NCBI GenBank assembly: GCA_963809175.1
Contig: CAWEIK010000003.1
Location: 124,001-188,000 of the forward strand
Direction of reading: 5' to 3'
Length of the DNA: 64,000 nucleotides
Source of the DNA: JACCTU01 sp963809175
Lineage (GTDB): Bacteria; Actinomycetota; Thermoleophilia; Gaiellales; Gaiellaceae
Numbering within the stretch: the stretch's first letter is position 1; the number at the start of each line of letters is the position of its first letter. The notes under the pieces are model-generated. The model did no database searches and was not told the origin of the DNA. It saw nothing but the letters and a program-made list of their open reading frames with translations. A program made the translations under genes and the position numbers. Below are positions 43,213 to 51,992 of the stretch, piece by piece.

Positions 43213-44987
43213 CCGACGATCGACTCCTCGACGTCGAGCGCTGGATCGCCTGGGTCCGCCTGGGCGCCGTCGCCTTCGCGGCGGTCGAGGTCGGGATTTT
43301 CACGGAGAGCTTCCCTTCGGGCTACGAGCGCGTGGCCTGGGCGCTGACGGCGGTGTTCGCGCTCGGCGCCGTGCTGCTCTTCGTCGCGAGCCGGCCCGGT
43401 CGCACCGCGTCGCCGTTCCTCGGCGCGGTCGCCCTCGGCTTCGACACCGCTGTGATCGGCGGCTACGCGCTCCTCTTCTCGTACGAGTACGGAAGCCCGA
43501 CGCGCTGGGCGCTCATCTTCCCGGTTGTCGAGGCGTCCCTGCGCTTCGGCTTGCGCGGGGGTGTCGTCGTGCCGATGTTCCTCCTCCCGACGCTCGTCTT
43601 TCTCGAGTGGTGGCGCGCGGACCGGTTCGGTCCGCCTCCGTTCAGCTGGGACCGCGTGACCTTCCCGTTCGGGATCCTGCTGTTGACCGGGCTGATCGTC
43701 GGCTGGCTCGTCGCCCGGCTTCGCCGCGAGGCGGCGTCCGCGAAAGTGCAGGCGGCCGAGGCCGAGCAGTTGCGCGACCGACTCGGCAGACGTGTCGACC
43801 TGCTCGAGGCGGCCGGGCGCTGCGCGCGGGCGCTCGGCTCGTCGCTCGACCTCGACGAGGCGTTCAGCGCCTTCATCCGAGAGTTGCGCGGGCTCGTTCC
43901 GTTCGATCGGACGGCGATCGTCCTCGCCGAGGGCGGCGTGGCACACGTGATGGCGACTGCGGGCGTCGCGTCCTCGGACGTCTTCCCGCCCGGCAGCCAC
44001 CGGCCGATCGCGGGGTCGCTCCTGGAAGAGGTGCTCCGGGGCGAGACGGTTTACCGCGAGGACATGAACGAGTCGCGCTTCTACGAGGAGGCCGAGCTCG
44101 TGCGGCTCGGGCTGCACTGCCGCGTGGTCGCGCCTCTGCTCGCGGGCGCCCGCGCGATCGGGATGATCTCCGTCGTCCGCGAGGAGCCGCGCTCGTTCAC
44201 GCAGGAGGAGGTCGAGCTGCTCTCCCTGCTCGGACGCTTCGTCGCGACCGCAGTCGAGAACATCCGCGCCTACGACGCCGAGCGCACGACCGTCGAGGAA
44301 CTGCGTCGCCTCTCGGCGCTGCGCGCGGACTTCGTCTCGCTCGTCTCACACGAGCTGCGCAGCCCAATGGCGACGGTGATCGGCTCGGCGCGAACGTTGC
44401 AGCAGCGCTGGCGGGAGCTGAAGCCCGAGCAGCGCGAGTCGTTCCTCGCGCTCATCGCGGACGAGACCAACCGGCTCGCGATGCTCGTCGCCGACGTGCT
44501 CGACACGTCGCGCATCGAGGCCGGGACCTTCAGCTACACGTTCGCGGACGTCGATCTCGCCGAGCTGCTGCGCGACGTGGTCGCCGCGGCAGAGGTGGGG
44601 CAGGACGAGGTGCCGCTCGCGACGTCGATCACCGATCCGGTGCCGCCGATCCGCGGCGACCGCGAACGCCTGCGTCAGGTGCTCGCGAACCTCGTCGAGA
44701 ACGCCGTCAAGTACTCACCTTCGGGCGAGCCGGTCGAGGTGAGCGCGACGGCGCTCAACGGGAGCGTCGTCGTCAGCGTGCGCGACCGCGGGCCGGGGAT
44801 CGCGAGCGAGGACCAGTCGCTGATCTTCGAGAAGTTCGGACGAGCGCGGTCAGGCAAGACGCTGCCCGGAACCGGGCTCGGCCTCTTCATCGCGCGCTCG
44901 ATCGCGGAGGCCCACGGCGGCACGCTCGACGTGCGCTCGGCACCCACCGAGGGCGCCACGTTCACGCTCGTGCTGCCGACGGTCTAG
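43209..44987 (+). CDS. membrane GAF sensor histidine kinase
   Basis: 592 residues: five to six membrane helices (about 12-175), a short coiled-coil, a GAF domain (about 215-360), DHp with H-box SLVSHELRSPMATVIG, and HATPase with N-box NLVENAVKY, DRGPGIASED and GTGLGLFIARSIAEAHGG. All catalytic motifs are intact. Overlaps the queG stop (ATGA) and the pafBC stop. No cognate response regulator is adjacent, so it is an orphan kinase. Confidence 0.92.
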   Translation: MTDDRLLDVERWIAWVRLGAVAFAAVEVGIFTESFPSGYERVAWALTAVFALGAVLLFVASRPGRTASPFLGAVALGFDTAVIGGYALLFSYEYGSPTRWALIFPVVEASLRFGLRGGVVVPMFLLPTLVFLEWWRADRFGPPPFSWDRVTFPFGILLLTGLIVGWLVARLRREAASAKVQAAEAEQLRDRLGRRVDLLEAAGRCARALGSSLDLDEAFSAFIRELRGLVPFDRTAIVLAEGGVAHVMATAGVASSDVFPPGSHRPIAGSLLEEVLRGETVYREDMNESRFYEEAELVRLGLHCRVVAPLLAGARAIGMISVVREEPRSFTQEEVELLSLLGRFVATAVENIRAYDAERTTVEELRRLSALRADFVSLVSHELRSPMATVIGSARTLQQRWRELKPEQRESFLALIADETNRLAMLVADVLDTSRIEAGTFSYTFADVDLAELLRDVVAAAEVGQDEVPLATSITDPVPPIRGDRERLRQVLANLVENAVKYSPSGEPVEVSATALNGSVVVSVRDRGPGIASEDQSLIFEKFGRARSGKTLPGTGLGLFIARSIAEAHGGTLDVRSAPTEGATFTLVLPTV

Positions 44988-46963
44988 GCGCTGACGCGCA
45001 TGCGCGTGACGCCGAGCTCCTGCGCCAGCTCTTTCGCGCGGCGGGCGATCACGGGCCGCAGCTCGGCCGGCTCGAGGACGACGGCCTCGCCGCGCTGACC
45101 GAGCACCTCGCCGATCAGCCACTCCTCGCTGCCGATCCGCACCTCGCGGAGCGCGCTGCCGTCGCGCAGCAGCACCGCGCCGCGCTCGACCACCCAGCGC
45201 GCGACCACGGGCGAGTAGAGGATGCGCGCGAGTCGTGAGTCGCGGAACTCGTGCGGGTCGAAGCCCTCCCGCCGCTCGAAGCGCTCCTTCGTCAGCTTGG
45301 CCGTGCGCATCCGGTCGAGGCGGAAGCTGCGCTCCGCGTCGCGCGAGCGGTCCCACGCGTGCACGAGCCAGTTCGGCAGCGCACGCTCGAGGACGTACGG
45401 CTCGACGACGCGCTTCGTCCACGTCTCCTCGCCTTCCTTCTGGTACTCGATCTCGACGAGGCGCCGCTCGCGGATCGCCTGGCTCAGCGTCTTGACGAGG
45501 TCCTCCTCCTCGGCGCCGACGTGCGCCTCGGGGCGCTGGGCGAGCTCGAACTGGCCGAAGGTCTCCTCGAGCTTGCGGCGCACCTTCTCGAGCGGGTTGT
45601 GCGCTTCCGCGGCGATCATCGGGCCGACGAACTCGAGGGCGAGCGTGATCGCGCGCGCCTCCAGCGGCGTCAGCCGCGGCGCCGAGCGGAACGCGTCGCC
45701 GTAGAGCTCCTTGTCCACCCGGACGACGTCGCCCTGCAGCTCCGCGTAGACCGCGTAGCAGCCGCCGCCGAAGTTGACGAGCGAGAGCAGCGCGAGGTGG
45801 TCCTGGAGCTGATCCTCCGGGATGTGGAAGTTGTCGACGAGCTCGCGGGCGGGGATCTCGGCGGACGGCTCGTCGCCGCAGCGCGCGAGCAGGTACGCGA
45901 GCAGCGCCTGGAGCAGGCCGAAGCGCTCGGGCACGACCGGGCCGGCCGGACGGTCGCCGTCTTCCTCGCGTGCGCGTCGCGTCTTCGGCGCTGCGGGCTC
46001 GGGCGGGGTGCCCTCGTGAACCTCGCGCACCTTGCGGAGCGCCGAGCCGACCACCCGGCGCAGCTCGTCCGGCTCGACCGGCTTCGCCCGGCCGTCCTGG
46101 CGCAGCACCCACGACGCGAGCAGCGGTAGCGACGCGTACGACGTCACGAACACGTCGTCCTCGAAGTGTCCGTGGGCGCCGAACTCGCGGCGCACCCACC
46201 ACGCGGTGTCGGGAGCCATCTCGATCCTCGCCTCGCCGGACACGTCGCCGATCTTCCAGCTCGGCCGGCCGCGATGGTCGTCGATCTCGAACTCGGTCGG
46301 GACGCGGAAGTCGCGCTCACGCCTGGTCGCGAAGCGGATGTCACCGCGAATGCGCGACACCTTGAAGGTGCGGATGTCCTTGCGCACGAGATCCTGACCG
46401 ACGACGTACCAACCCTCGCGGTCGCGGAAGAGCCCGTACGGGTTGACCGTGCGCTCCTGCTCGCGGTCGCTCGAGATCGACCAGTAGTTGAACTTGGCGG
46501 TGCGCTGCTTCGAGATCGCGCTCTCGAGCTTGCCGAGCCGTCCCGGCATGTCGGCCGAGTAGTCGGGGTCGTCGACCTCGACCTCGACCCGGAGCGCGCT
46601 CGGCGTCGGCGTCGAGGCGAAGCCCGGACGGCCGAGCGCGAGGTTCTGCAGCGCGAGGCGCAGCGGCTCCGCGTACGCGAACTTCCCCTCGAGCATGTAG
46701 AGGGAGGTCTGAAGCGCCGCGAGCTCGTCGTCCGAGAGCTCGAGCGGCGGCAGGAAGTACTGCTCCGACGTGAGCGTGTAGAGCTCCTCGCCGGTGAACT
46801 CGTCGCGCTGCGACTGGAGCGGCACGCCGAGGGCGAGCAGCTCCGCCCGGTCGGAGTAGAACCGACGGGCGAACGCCTCGTCCGACATCTCCTGGTAGCC
46901 CTCGACGTTCTGCTTCACGTCGCGCGCCGTCAGCGGCCGCCGTTCGGCCATCAGGAAGGCCAC
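44984..46963 (-). CDS. pafBC: fused PafB-PafC WYL-domain transcriptional regulator
   Basis: 659 residues from GTG (complement 46961-46963), two tandem HTH-WYL modules. The first WYL lies at about 150-235 (FNYWSISSDREQERTVNPYGLFRDREGWYVVG split over two strands), the second at about 490-570 (ERRLVEIEYQKEG...KRVVEPYVLERALPNWLV). In mycobacteria PafB and PafC form the activator of the LexA-independent DNA damage response, and a fused form is known from Arthrobacter. The natural N-terminus of the family, DKLIRQLSLVAFLMAERRPLTARD, starts upstream of the GTG; the open frame extends to a CTG at 47005, with no ATG/GTG/TTG, so the true start is unclear. Confidence 0.85.
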   Translation of the reverse strand: MAFLMAERRPLTARDVKQNVEGYQEMSDEAFARRFYSDRAELLALGVPLQSQRDEFTGEELYTLTSEQYFLPPLELSDDELAALQTSLYMLEGKFAYAEPLRLALQNLALGRPGFASTPTPSALRVEVEVDDPDYSADMPGRLGKLESAISKQRTAKFNYWSISSDREQERTVNPYGLFRDREGWYVVGQDLVRKDIRTFKVSRIRGDIRFATRRERDFRVPTEFEIDDHRGRPSWKIGDVSGEARIEMAPDTAWWVRREFGAHGHFEDDVFVTSYASLPLLASWVLRQDGRAKPVEPDELRRVVGSALRKVREVHEGTPPEPAAPKTRRAREEDGDRPAGPVVPERFGLLQALLAYLLARCGDEPSAEIPARELVDNFHIPEDQLQDHLALLSLVNFGGGCYAVYAELQGDVVRVDKELYGDAFRSAPRLTPLEARAITLALEFVGPMIAAEAHNPLEKVRRKLEETFGQFELAQRPEAHVGAEEEDLVKTLSQAIRERRLVEIEYQKEGEETWTKRVVEPYVLERALPNWLVHAWDRSRDAERSFRLDRMRTAKLTKERFERREGFDPHEFRDSRLARILYSPVVARWVVERGAVLLRDGSALREVRIGSEEWLIGEVLGQRGEAVVLEPAELRPVIARRAKELAQELGVTRMRVSA

Positions 46964-47028
46964 GAGAGAAAGCTGGCGGATTAACTTGTCAGTGTCGTGC
47001 GACAGGGCGCAGCGACTCTAGCGCGTCT

Positions 47029-47484
47029 TTACGCTGCGACCTTCGAGCGCGACTCGAGATGCTGGTGCGACGGGCAGTAGTCGCGCTCGGGCAGGGGGGT
47101 GCGCTGGCACGGCTTGCCCTTGCGAGTGGTCGCGCGGCAGCGGGCGACGCCGCCGTCGAGGGCGCCCTGCTCGATCTGGTCCTCGATGAAGGCGCAGGCG
47201 GCGCTGACGCCTTCCTGCACCGCCCAGGCGACCTCCGCCTGCACCGTGATCGGGAAGTAGCGGCGGATGTCCTGGAAGAGCGCGCGCTCCGGCTTCGCGA
47301 AATAGAGCGGGTCGGCAGCGAGCCGCTCCATCGTCTGCTGGCACGCGTCGAGCACCTCGCGCCGAAACTCGAGGTGCGTGTCCTCGTCCACGTACGGATC
47401 GATGAGGTCCTTGATCGAGCGATAAATCGCCCGCGAGTACTGATACATGCAGTGCTGTAGCTGAAGTGTCTGCTCGTCGATCAT
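47029..47484 (-). CDS. hypothetical protein with C-terminal Cys/His zinc-binding motif
   Basis: 151 residues from ATG (complement 47482-47484). Helical N-terminal part (SIKDLIDPYVDEDTHLEFRR, LACQQTMERL-like). C-terminal tail RCRATTRKGKPCQRTPLPER followed by DYCPSHQH gives C-x9-C-x10-C-x2-H type spacing, a small zinc motif common in actinobacterial DNA-binding or regulatory proteins. It sits next to pafBC on the same strand and has an operator-like repeat 37 nt before its start. Function unknown. Confidence 0.7.
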   Translation of the reverse strand: MIDEQTLQLQHCMYQYSRAIYRSIKDLIDPYVDEDTHLEFRREVLDACQQTMERLAADPLYFAKPERALFQDIRRYFPITVQAEVAWAVQEGVSAACAFIEDQIEQGALDGGVARCRATTRKGKPCQRTPLPERDYCPSHQHLESRSKVAA

Positions 47485-47520
47485 GCCGTCTTGCCTTGCA
47501 AGAGCATCGTCAAATGGCGG

Positions 47521-47535
47521 TTAACCCCGGGTTAA
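47521..47535. promoter_or_regulatory. TTAACCC-C-GGGTTAA inverted repeat in the 47485-47624 interval
   Basis: A 7-bp perfect inverted repeat with 1-nt spacer, 37 nt before the ATG of the 47029-47484 gene. The surrounding 140 nt are relatively AT-rich with TTGACG on the minus strand nearer the gene, so it may be an operator. No coding frame is credible in the gap. Confidence 0.4.
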
Positions 47536-47624
47536 ATCTCCCTGGCCCGACCCCTTGAAGCCGAGTCTATACAGATCGGGGCCGTGTTACAAAGTCGGGG
47601 TCCCCGTTGCCTCGAAAGAGAACG

Positions 47625-48290
47625 TCAGCGGCTGATCTGGCGAATATAGGCCGCGGGGTAGAGGCTCTGAACGCGCCCGATGCCCCTCAGAGCGGCCCGC
47701 TGATCGGCGTAGATCCCGCTGAAGACGACGTAGTAGCCGGGGTGGAGGCTCGAGAACTCGCCGGAGTCGATCACCCCGACCTCGGGCAGCTCGCTGGCGA
47801 GCACCTCGCGGGCCTTCCTGATCGCCTGGGCCCGTCCACCGCTCGCCGGCAGGGAGGCGATGACGATCGTGTAGCCGTTCTGGCTCGGGGGCCAGTCCAC
47901 GAGCTCCGGGGCCGGGGGCGGCTCGGTCGCCGTGGGCGTCGTTTCGGACTCCGTCGCCGCGGTCGTGGTCGGCTCGGTCGGGACGGTCTCGGTCGTCGGC
48001 GTGGAGATCGAGCTCGGCCCGGTGGCGGCGATCACCTGCGGCCCGTCGTCGTTCCCCTGAGAGATCAGGATCGCGACGCCGGTCATCACCGCGGCGACGA
48101 GGAGCGCAGCGAGGATCGGCAGGAGCCAGCCGGGGAGACGTCTGCGCACCCGTTGCTGCCAGGCCGTCCCGACGGTGGCGGCGAGCCCTTCGCCCGGCTG
48201 GCGCAGACCGCACTCGAGGCAGTACTCCTGTCCCGGCTCGACGAGCGCGCCGCACCTGGGGCAGAAGCCGCCTCCGCCGCCGGAGGTCAC
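47625..48290 (-). CDS. zinc-ribbon membrane protein with extracytoplasmic SPOR-like domain
   Basis: 221 residues from GTG (complement 48288-48290), overlapping the upstream stop. N-terminal zinc ribbon CPRCGA...CLECGLRQ, one membrane helix (LLPILAALLVAAVMTGVAIL, about 57-76), a Thr/Glu/Pro-rich linker (about 90-130), and a C-terminal SPOR-like domain (YTIVIASLPASGGRAQAIRK to VQSLYPAAYIRQIS). SPOR domains bind denuded peptidoglycan at septa. Ends 336 nt after the helix. Likely a cell-envelope protein linked to division. Confidence 0.75.
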   Translation of the reverse strand: MTSGGGGGFCPRCGALVEPGQEYCLECGLRQPGEGLAATVGTAWQQRVRRRLPGWLLPILAALLVAAVMTGVAILISQGNDDGPQVIAATGPSSISTPTTETVPTEPTTTAATESETTPTATEPPPAPELVDWPPSQNGYTIVIASLPASGGRAQAIRKAREVLASELPEVGVIDSGEFSSLHPGYYVVFSGIYADQRAALRGIGRVQSLYPAAYIRQISR

Positions 48291-48760
48291 GCGTCGTTGG
48301 CCGCGACGGTGCCGCAGCTCGCGCAGAACTTGGCGTCGGCCGGGAGCGCGTGCCCACAGCTCGTGCAGGCGACGAGCGCGTCGCCCGCAGGCCGGCCGCA
48401 GTTCGCGCAGAAGTGCTGTCCCCAGAGGACGGGAGCACCGCACGCGCACCGTGCCGACGGCGGCGAGCGGTGGACGCCGGTGGCGGCCGTCAGCAGCAGC
48501 TCGAGCTCGTGGAGGCGGTCTTCGAGGCCGATCAGGTCGGCCGCCTGCTCGTAGACGAGGTCCTCCCGGAACTCGTCCCGGCGGACCATCTCGAGCACGA
48601 TTCCACCGAGGTCGCGGATCCGCTGCTCGCGCAGGCGAAGCAGCGTCCGCCGCTCGCGACGCAGCTGGCCGGTCGGCGGGAGCGGCCTGCGGGCCGGCGC
48701 CGCCGCAGCGGGCTGCGCTTCCGGCGTCGGCCGGAGCACGCGCGACAGGAACGAGCTCAT
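48287..48760 (-). CDS. zinc-ribbon protein with helical N-terminus
   Basis: 157 residues from ATG (complement 48758-48760). N-terminal Ala/Pro-rich and coiled-coil part (RRERRTLLRLREQRIRDLGG), then two zinc ribbons: CACGAPVLWGQHFCANCG and CTSCGHALPADAKFCASCG. Stop overlaps the GTG of the SPOR gene, so the two are coupled; their zinc ribbons are alike. No catalytic motif. Function unknown. Confidence 0.75.
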   Translation of the reverse strand: MSSFLSRVLRPTPEAQPAAAAPARRPLPPTGQLRRERRTLLRLREQRIRDLGGIVLEMVRRDEFREDLVYEQAADLIGLEDRLHELELLLTAATGVHRSPPSARCACGAPVLWGQHFCANCGRPAGDALVACTSCGHALPADAKFCASCGTVAANDA

Positions 48761-48770
48761 AGGCGCGAGT

Positions 48771-50213
48771 CTACGGCGTGCTCGCGGGCTTCTGGGGAAG
48801 CTGGAAGACGACGAGCCGCTCCTCCGTCAGCTCGCGCACGGCCCACGCGGGGCCCTCGCGCGTGTTGCCCGAGTCCTTCACGCCGCCGTACGGCATCTGG
48901 TCGGCGCGGAAGGTCGGGGCCTCGTTGATGATCACCCCGCCGAACTCGAGCTGCTGCGCGGCGACGAGCGCGGGGCGGAGGTCGAAGCTGAAGATCGCGG
49001 CCTGGAGCCCGTAGCGCGTCGAGTTCGCGAGCTCGATCGCCTCCTCGAGCGAGTTCGTCCGCGTCAGCGTCACGACGGGGCCGAAGACCTCCTCCTTCTG
49101 CACCTTGTCGGTCGGCGCGGGGTTCGCGATCACGGTCGGGCGAAGGAGCCCGTCGGCGGTCAGCTCGCCGCCGGTGAGCACGTCGCCGGAGCTCTCGTGG
49201 ATCCACTCGAGCACGCGGTCGCGCTCCTTCTCCGCGATCAGCGGACCGACGTCCGTCTCGTCGTCGGCCGGGTCGCCGACCTTCAGCGCCTCGACCTTCG
49301 CGACGAACTCGGGCACGAAGTCGTCCCAGGCGCCGTCCATTACGTAGATGCGCTGCACGGAGATGCAGCTCTGACCCGCGAACGAGAACGAGTTCGCTGC
49401 GAGCTTGTCGGCGGTCGACGGGGGCGCGTCGCAGCAGACGATCGCCGGCGTCGCGTTGCCGAGCTCGAGGTTGACCTTCTTGCGTGGAGCGCGCTCGCGG
49501 ATGCCCCAGCCGACGTCGCCGGAGCCGGTGAACGTGATCACGCGCACGCGCTCGTCCTCGACGAGCACGTCGCCGATCTCGGACGCGGGGCCGACGACGA
49601 CGCTGAGCCACCCCGGCGGCAGACCGGCCTCCTCTTCGAGCTCGGCGAGGAGCAGCGCCGAGAGCGGCGTCTGCGTCGCCGGCTTCAGCACGACCGGGCA
49701 GCCCGCCGCGAGCGCGGGCGCGATCTTGTGCGCCACCAGGTTCAGCGGAAAGTTGAACGGCGAGATCGCACCGACGACGCCGATCGGAACGCGGAGCGTG
49801 AACGCGAGCTTGCCCTCGCCCGCCTGCGAGCCGTCCATCGGGACCATCTCGCCCGCGAGCGTGCGCGCTTCGACCGCGGCGTAGGTGTACGTCGACATCG
49901 CGCGCGCCGCCTCGACGCGCGCGGCCTTCATCGGCTTGCCGGCCTCCTCCGAGATCGTGCGCGCGACCTCCTCGTGGCGGCGGCCGAGCGCACCGGCGAC
50001 CTTGACGAGGATCTCCGCGCGCTTGTGCGCGGGCAGCGGGTTCTCGAGCGCGCGAGCCGCGGCGTCGACCGCGCGGCGCGTTTCGTCTGCGCCGCCCTTC
50101 GCGACGCGGCCGACGACGTCGCCCGAGTACGGCGACCGCACGTCGATCCACTCGCCGGTCTCGACCCACTCGCCGGCGACGAACAGCTTCCGTTCGGTGG
50201 CGGTCGCAGCCAT
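48771..50213 (-). CDS. aldehyde dehydrogenase family protein
   Basis: 480 residues, NAD(P)-dependent. Oxyanion/cofactor segments SPFNFPLNLVAHKIAPALAAG and VITFTGSGDVGWGI, catalytic Glu in NLELGNATP, nucleophile Cys in FAGQSCISVQR, and EEVFGPVVTLTRTNS near the C-terminus. The SFxGQxC context is like GAPN and lactaldehyde-type dehydrogenases, but the substrate cannot be set. ATG start (complement 50211-50213), divergent from the hydrolase-cyclase gene with only 11 nt between starts. Confidence 0.93.
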   Translation of the reverse strand: MAATATERKLFVAGEWVETGEWIDVRSPYSGDVVGRVAKGGADETRRAVDAAARALENPLPAHKRAEILVKVAGALGRRHEEVARTISEEAGKPMKAARVEAARAMSTYTYAAVEARTLAGEMVPMDGSQAGEGKLAFTLRVPIGVVGAISPFNFPLNLVAHKIAPALAAGCPVVLKPATQTPLSALLLAELEEEAGLPPGWLSVVVGPASEIGDVLVEDERVRVITFTGSGDVGWGIRERAPRKKVNLELGNATPAIVCCDAPPSTADKLAANSFSFAGQSCISVQRIYVMDGAWDDFVPEFVAKVEALKVGDPADDETDVGPLIAEKERDRVLEWIHESSGDVLTGGELTADGLLRPTVIANPAPTDKVQKEEVFGPVVTLTRTNSLEEAIELANSTRYGLQAAIFSFDLRPALVAAQQLEFGGVIINEAPTFRADQMPYGGVKDSGNTREGPAWAVRELTEERLVVFQLPQKPASTP

Positions 50214-50224
50214 AGTTGAAGCGT

Positions 50225-51559
50225 ATGCCTTCCGGCCCTATCGACGTTCGCTACGCCCGCAGCGGCGACGTCAGCATCGCGTACCGCGTCGTCGGCGAGG
50301 GCGAGCGCGACCTCCTCTTCGTCCACGGCTTCGCGGGGAACCTCGAGGTCGAGGCCGAGACCCCGTTCTTCGCGGCGTTCGAGGAGCGCCTCTCGCGGTT
50401 CTCGCGCCTGATCAGGTTCGACCGGCGGGGGACTGGACTCTCGGATCGCGTCCGCGAAACACCGTCGCTGGAGACGCGCATGGACGACGTGAGGGCCGTG
50501 CTCGACGCCGTCGGCGCCGAGCGCGCCGCGCTCTTCGGGACCTTCGAAGCGGCCGCGATGTGCATGCTCTTCGCGGCGTCGTATCCCGAGCGTACGACGG
50601 GGCTCGTCCTCTACAACCCCGTCGCGAAGGGAACGTGGGCGCCGGACTATCCATGGGCCATGACGACGGACGAGTGGGGGCGCCGCCTCGCACACCTCGC
50701 GGAGTCGTGGGCGACCCCGGAGTTCGTCGACGAGCTCGTACGCGAGAACGCTCCGACGCGGGGCGAGGACGCTGAGTTCAAGGGTCACGTTCTCCGCAAC
50801 CTGCGGCTCGGCGCGAGCCCGAGTGCAGCGCAGGCGATCACGCGGATGGCGCGGGAGATCGACATCCGTGACGTGTTGCCGGCGATTCGCCTCCCGGCGC
50901 TCGTCCTCACGACGCACTTCACTCACGAGGAATCGAGGTTCATCGCCGACCGGATCCCCGACTCGCGAGTGTTCGAGGTCCCCGGCCCGGACTTCATGGT
51001 CGCGTTGCTGGGCGACGACGTCTACGACGACGTCGAACGCTTCGTTCGCGGCCTCGACGCGGAGACCGAGCCTGAAACGGTGCTCGCGACGGTCCTGTTC
51101 ACCGACATCGCCGACTCGACCAAGAAGCTCGCCGAGCTCGGAGACCGTGGCTGGGCGGAGCTCGTGTCCAGGCACCACTCGCTCGTGCGGCGGCAGCTCG
51201 ACGCGTTCCGCGGGACGGAGATCGACACCGCCGGTGACGGTTTCTTCGCCAGCTTCGAAGGGCCGCTGCGTGCGATCCGCTGCGCACGGGCGATCAACGA
51301 GTCGGTGCGTCCGCTCGGTGTCGAGGTGCGTGCCGGTCTCCACACGGGTGAGTGCGAGCGAGTGGACGGCAAGATCGGCGGCCTGGCCGTGAACATCGGA
51401 GCGCGTGTCGCGGCGGCGGCAGGCCCGGGCGAGCTGCTCGTCTCCAGCACCGTCAAGGATCTCGTCGCCGGGTCCGCGGTCGAGTTCGACGACCGCGGCA
51501 CGCACGAGCTGAAGGGCGTGCCCGGCGAGTGGAAGCTCTACGCGGTGACGAGCGCCTAG
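50225..51559 (+). CDS. alpha/beta hydrolase-class III adenylate cyclase fusion with degenerate hydrolase nucleophile
   Basis: 444 residues from ATG 50225 (TTG 50216 possible). The N-terminal alpha/beta hydrolase domain (about 1-265) has FVHGFAGNLE and IRFDRRGTGLSDR, but the nucleophile elbow, usually GxSxG, reads GTFEAA, so the catalytic Ser is absent. The C-terminal cyclase domain (about 275-444) keeps the metal Asp residues in FTDIADSTKKL and DTAGDGFFASF and GLHTGECE. The fusion type is like mycobacterial Rv1900c. The hydrolase part probably only binds a ligand. Convergent with a cNMP-binding protein gene (4-nt overlap). Confidence 0.87.
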   Translation: MPSGPIDVRYARSGDVSIAYRVVGEGERDLLFVHGFAGNLEVEAETPFFAAFEERLSRFSRLIRFDRRGTGLSDRVRETPSLETRMDDVRAVLDAVGAERAALFGTFEAAAMCMLFAASYPERTTGLVLYNPVAKGTWAPDYPWAMTTDEWGRRLAHLAESWATPEFVDELVRENAPTRGEDAEFKGHVLRNLRLGASPSAAQAITRMAREIDIRDVLPAIRLPALVLTTHFTHEESRFIADRIPDSRVFEVPGPDFMVALLGDDVYDDVERFVRGLDAETEPETVLATVLFTDIADSTKKLAELGDRGWAELVSRHHSLVRRQLDAFRGTEIDTAGDGFFASFEGPLRAIRCARAINESVRPLGVEVRAGLHTGECERVDGKIGGLAVNIGARVAAAAGPGELLVSSTVKDLVAGSAVEFDDRGTHELKGVPGEWKLYAVTSA

Positions 51560-51969
51560 GGCGTTCGCTCGAGCCGCTCGCCGAGCGCCTCGAGCACCTT
51601 GCGCTGGATCGGCGGCGACTGGTCGAGCATCCGGCGAAACGAGCGGTCGGTGATCACGAGCGCACGCGTGGGCGAGACGGTCGTCACGCTCGCCGTGCGC
51701 GGGAGCTTCGTGATCAGCGAGATCTCGCCGAAGAAGTCGCCGTCGGAGAGCGTCCGGAGCTTCTTCTTCCCGCGCGTGACCTCGGCGGTGCCGGTGACGA
51801 TCACGAAGAACTCGCGGCCCGGCGCGCCCTCGCGGGCGAGCTCCTTGCCCTCCTTGAAGTCGAGCTCGTCGGCGATCTTCCCGATCGCCTCGAGCTCCGG
51901 GCCCGAGCAGCGCGCAAAGAGCGGCACCTGCTTCAAGAGCTTCTGCTTCGCGTTCATGCGCAGCGCCAC
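51556..51969 (-). CDS. cyclic nucleotide-binding domain protein
   Basis: 137-residue single cNMP domain. The phosphate-binding cassette reads DGDFFGEISLITKLPRTASV at about 75-94, with the conserved Glu and Arg; FVIVTGTAEVTRGKKKL is the preceding strand pair. No DNA-binding domain follows, so it is a stand-alone sensor rather than Crp. It is convergent with, and 4 nt overlapped by, an adenylate cyclase gene, a natural functional pair. Confidence 0.9.
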   Translation of the reverse strand: MALRMNAKQKLLKQVPLFARCSGPELEAIGKIADELDFKEGKELAREGAPGREFFVIVTGTAEVTRGKKKLRTLSDGDFFGEISLITKLPRTASVTTVSPTRALVITDRSFRRMLDQSPPIQRKVLEALGERLERTP

Positions 51970-51992
51970 GGCGCGAGTCTAAGCTTCTTCGC

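Noticed and set aside
46986..46994. TTGTCAGTG, matching the first half of the RecA-NDp (PafBC-type) promoter motif
   Set aside because: It lies on the plus strand, pointing away from pafBC, lacks the TAnnnT half, and is the complement of codons for the conserved N-terminal Thr-Asp-Lys; likely chance.
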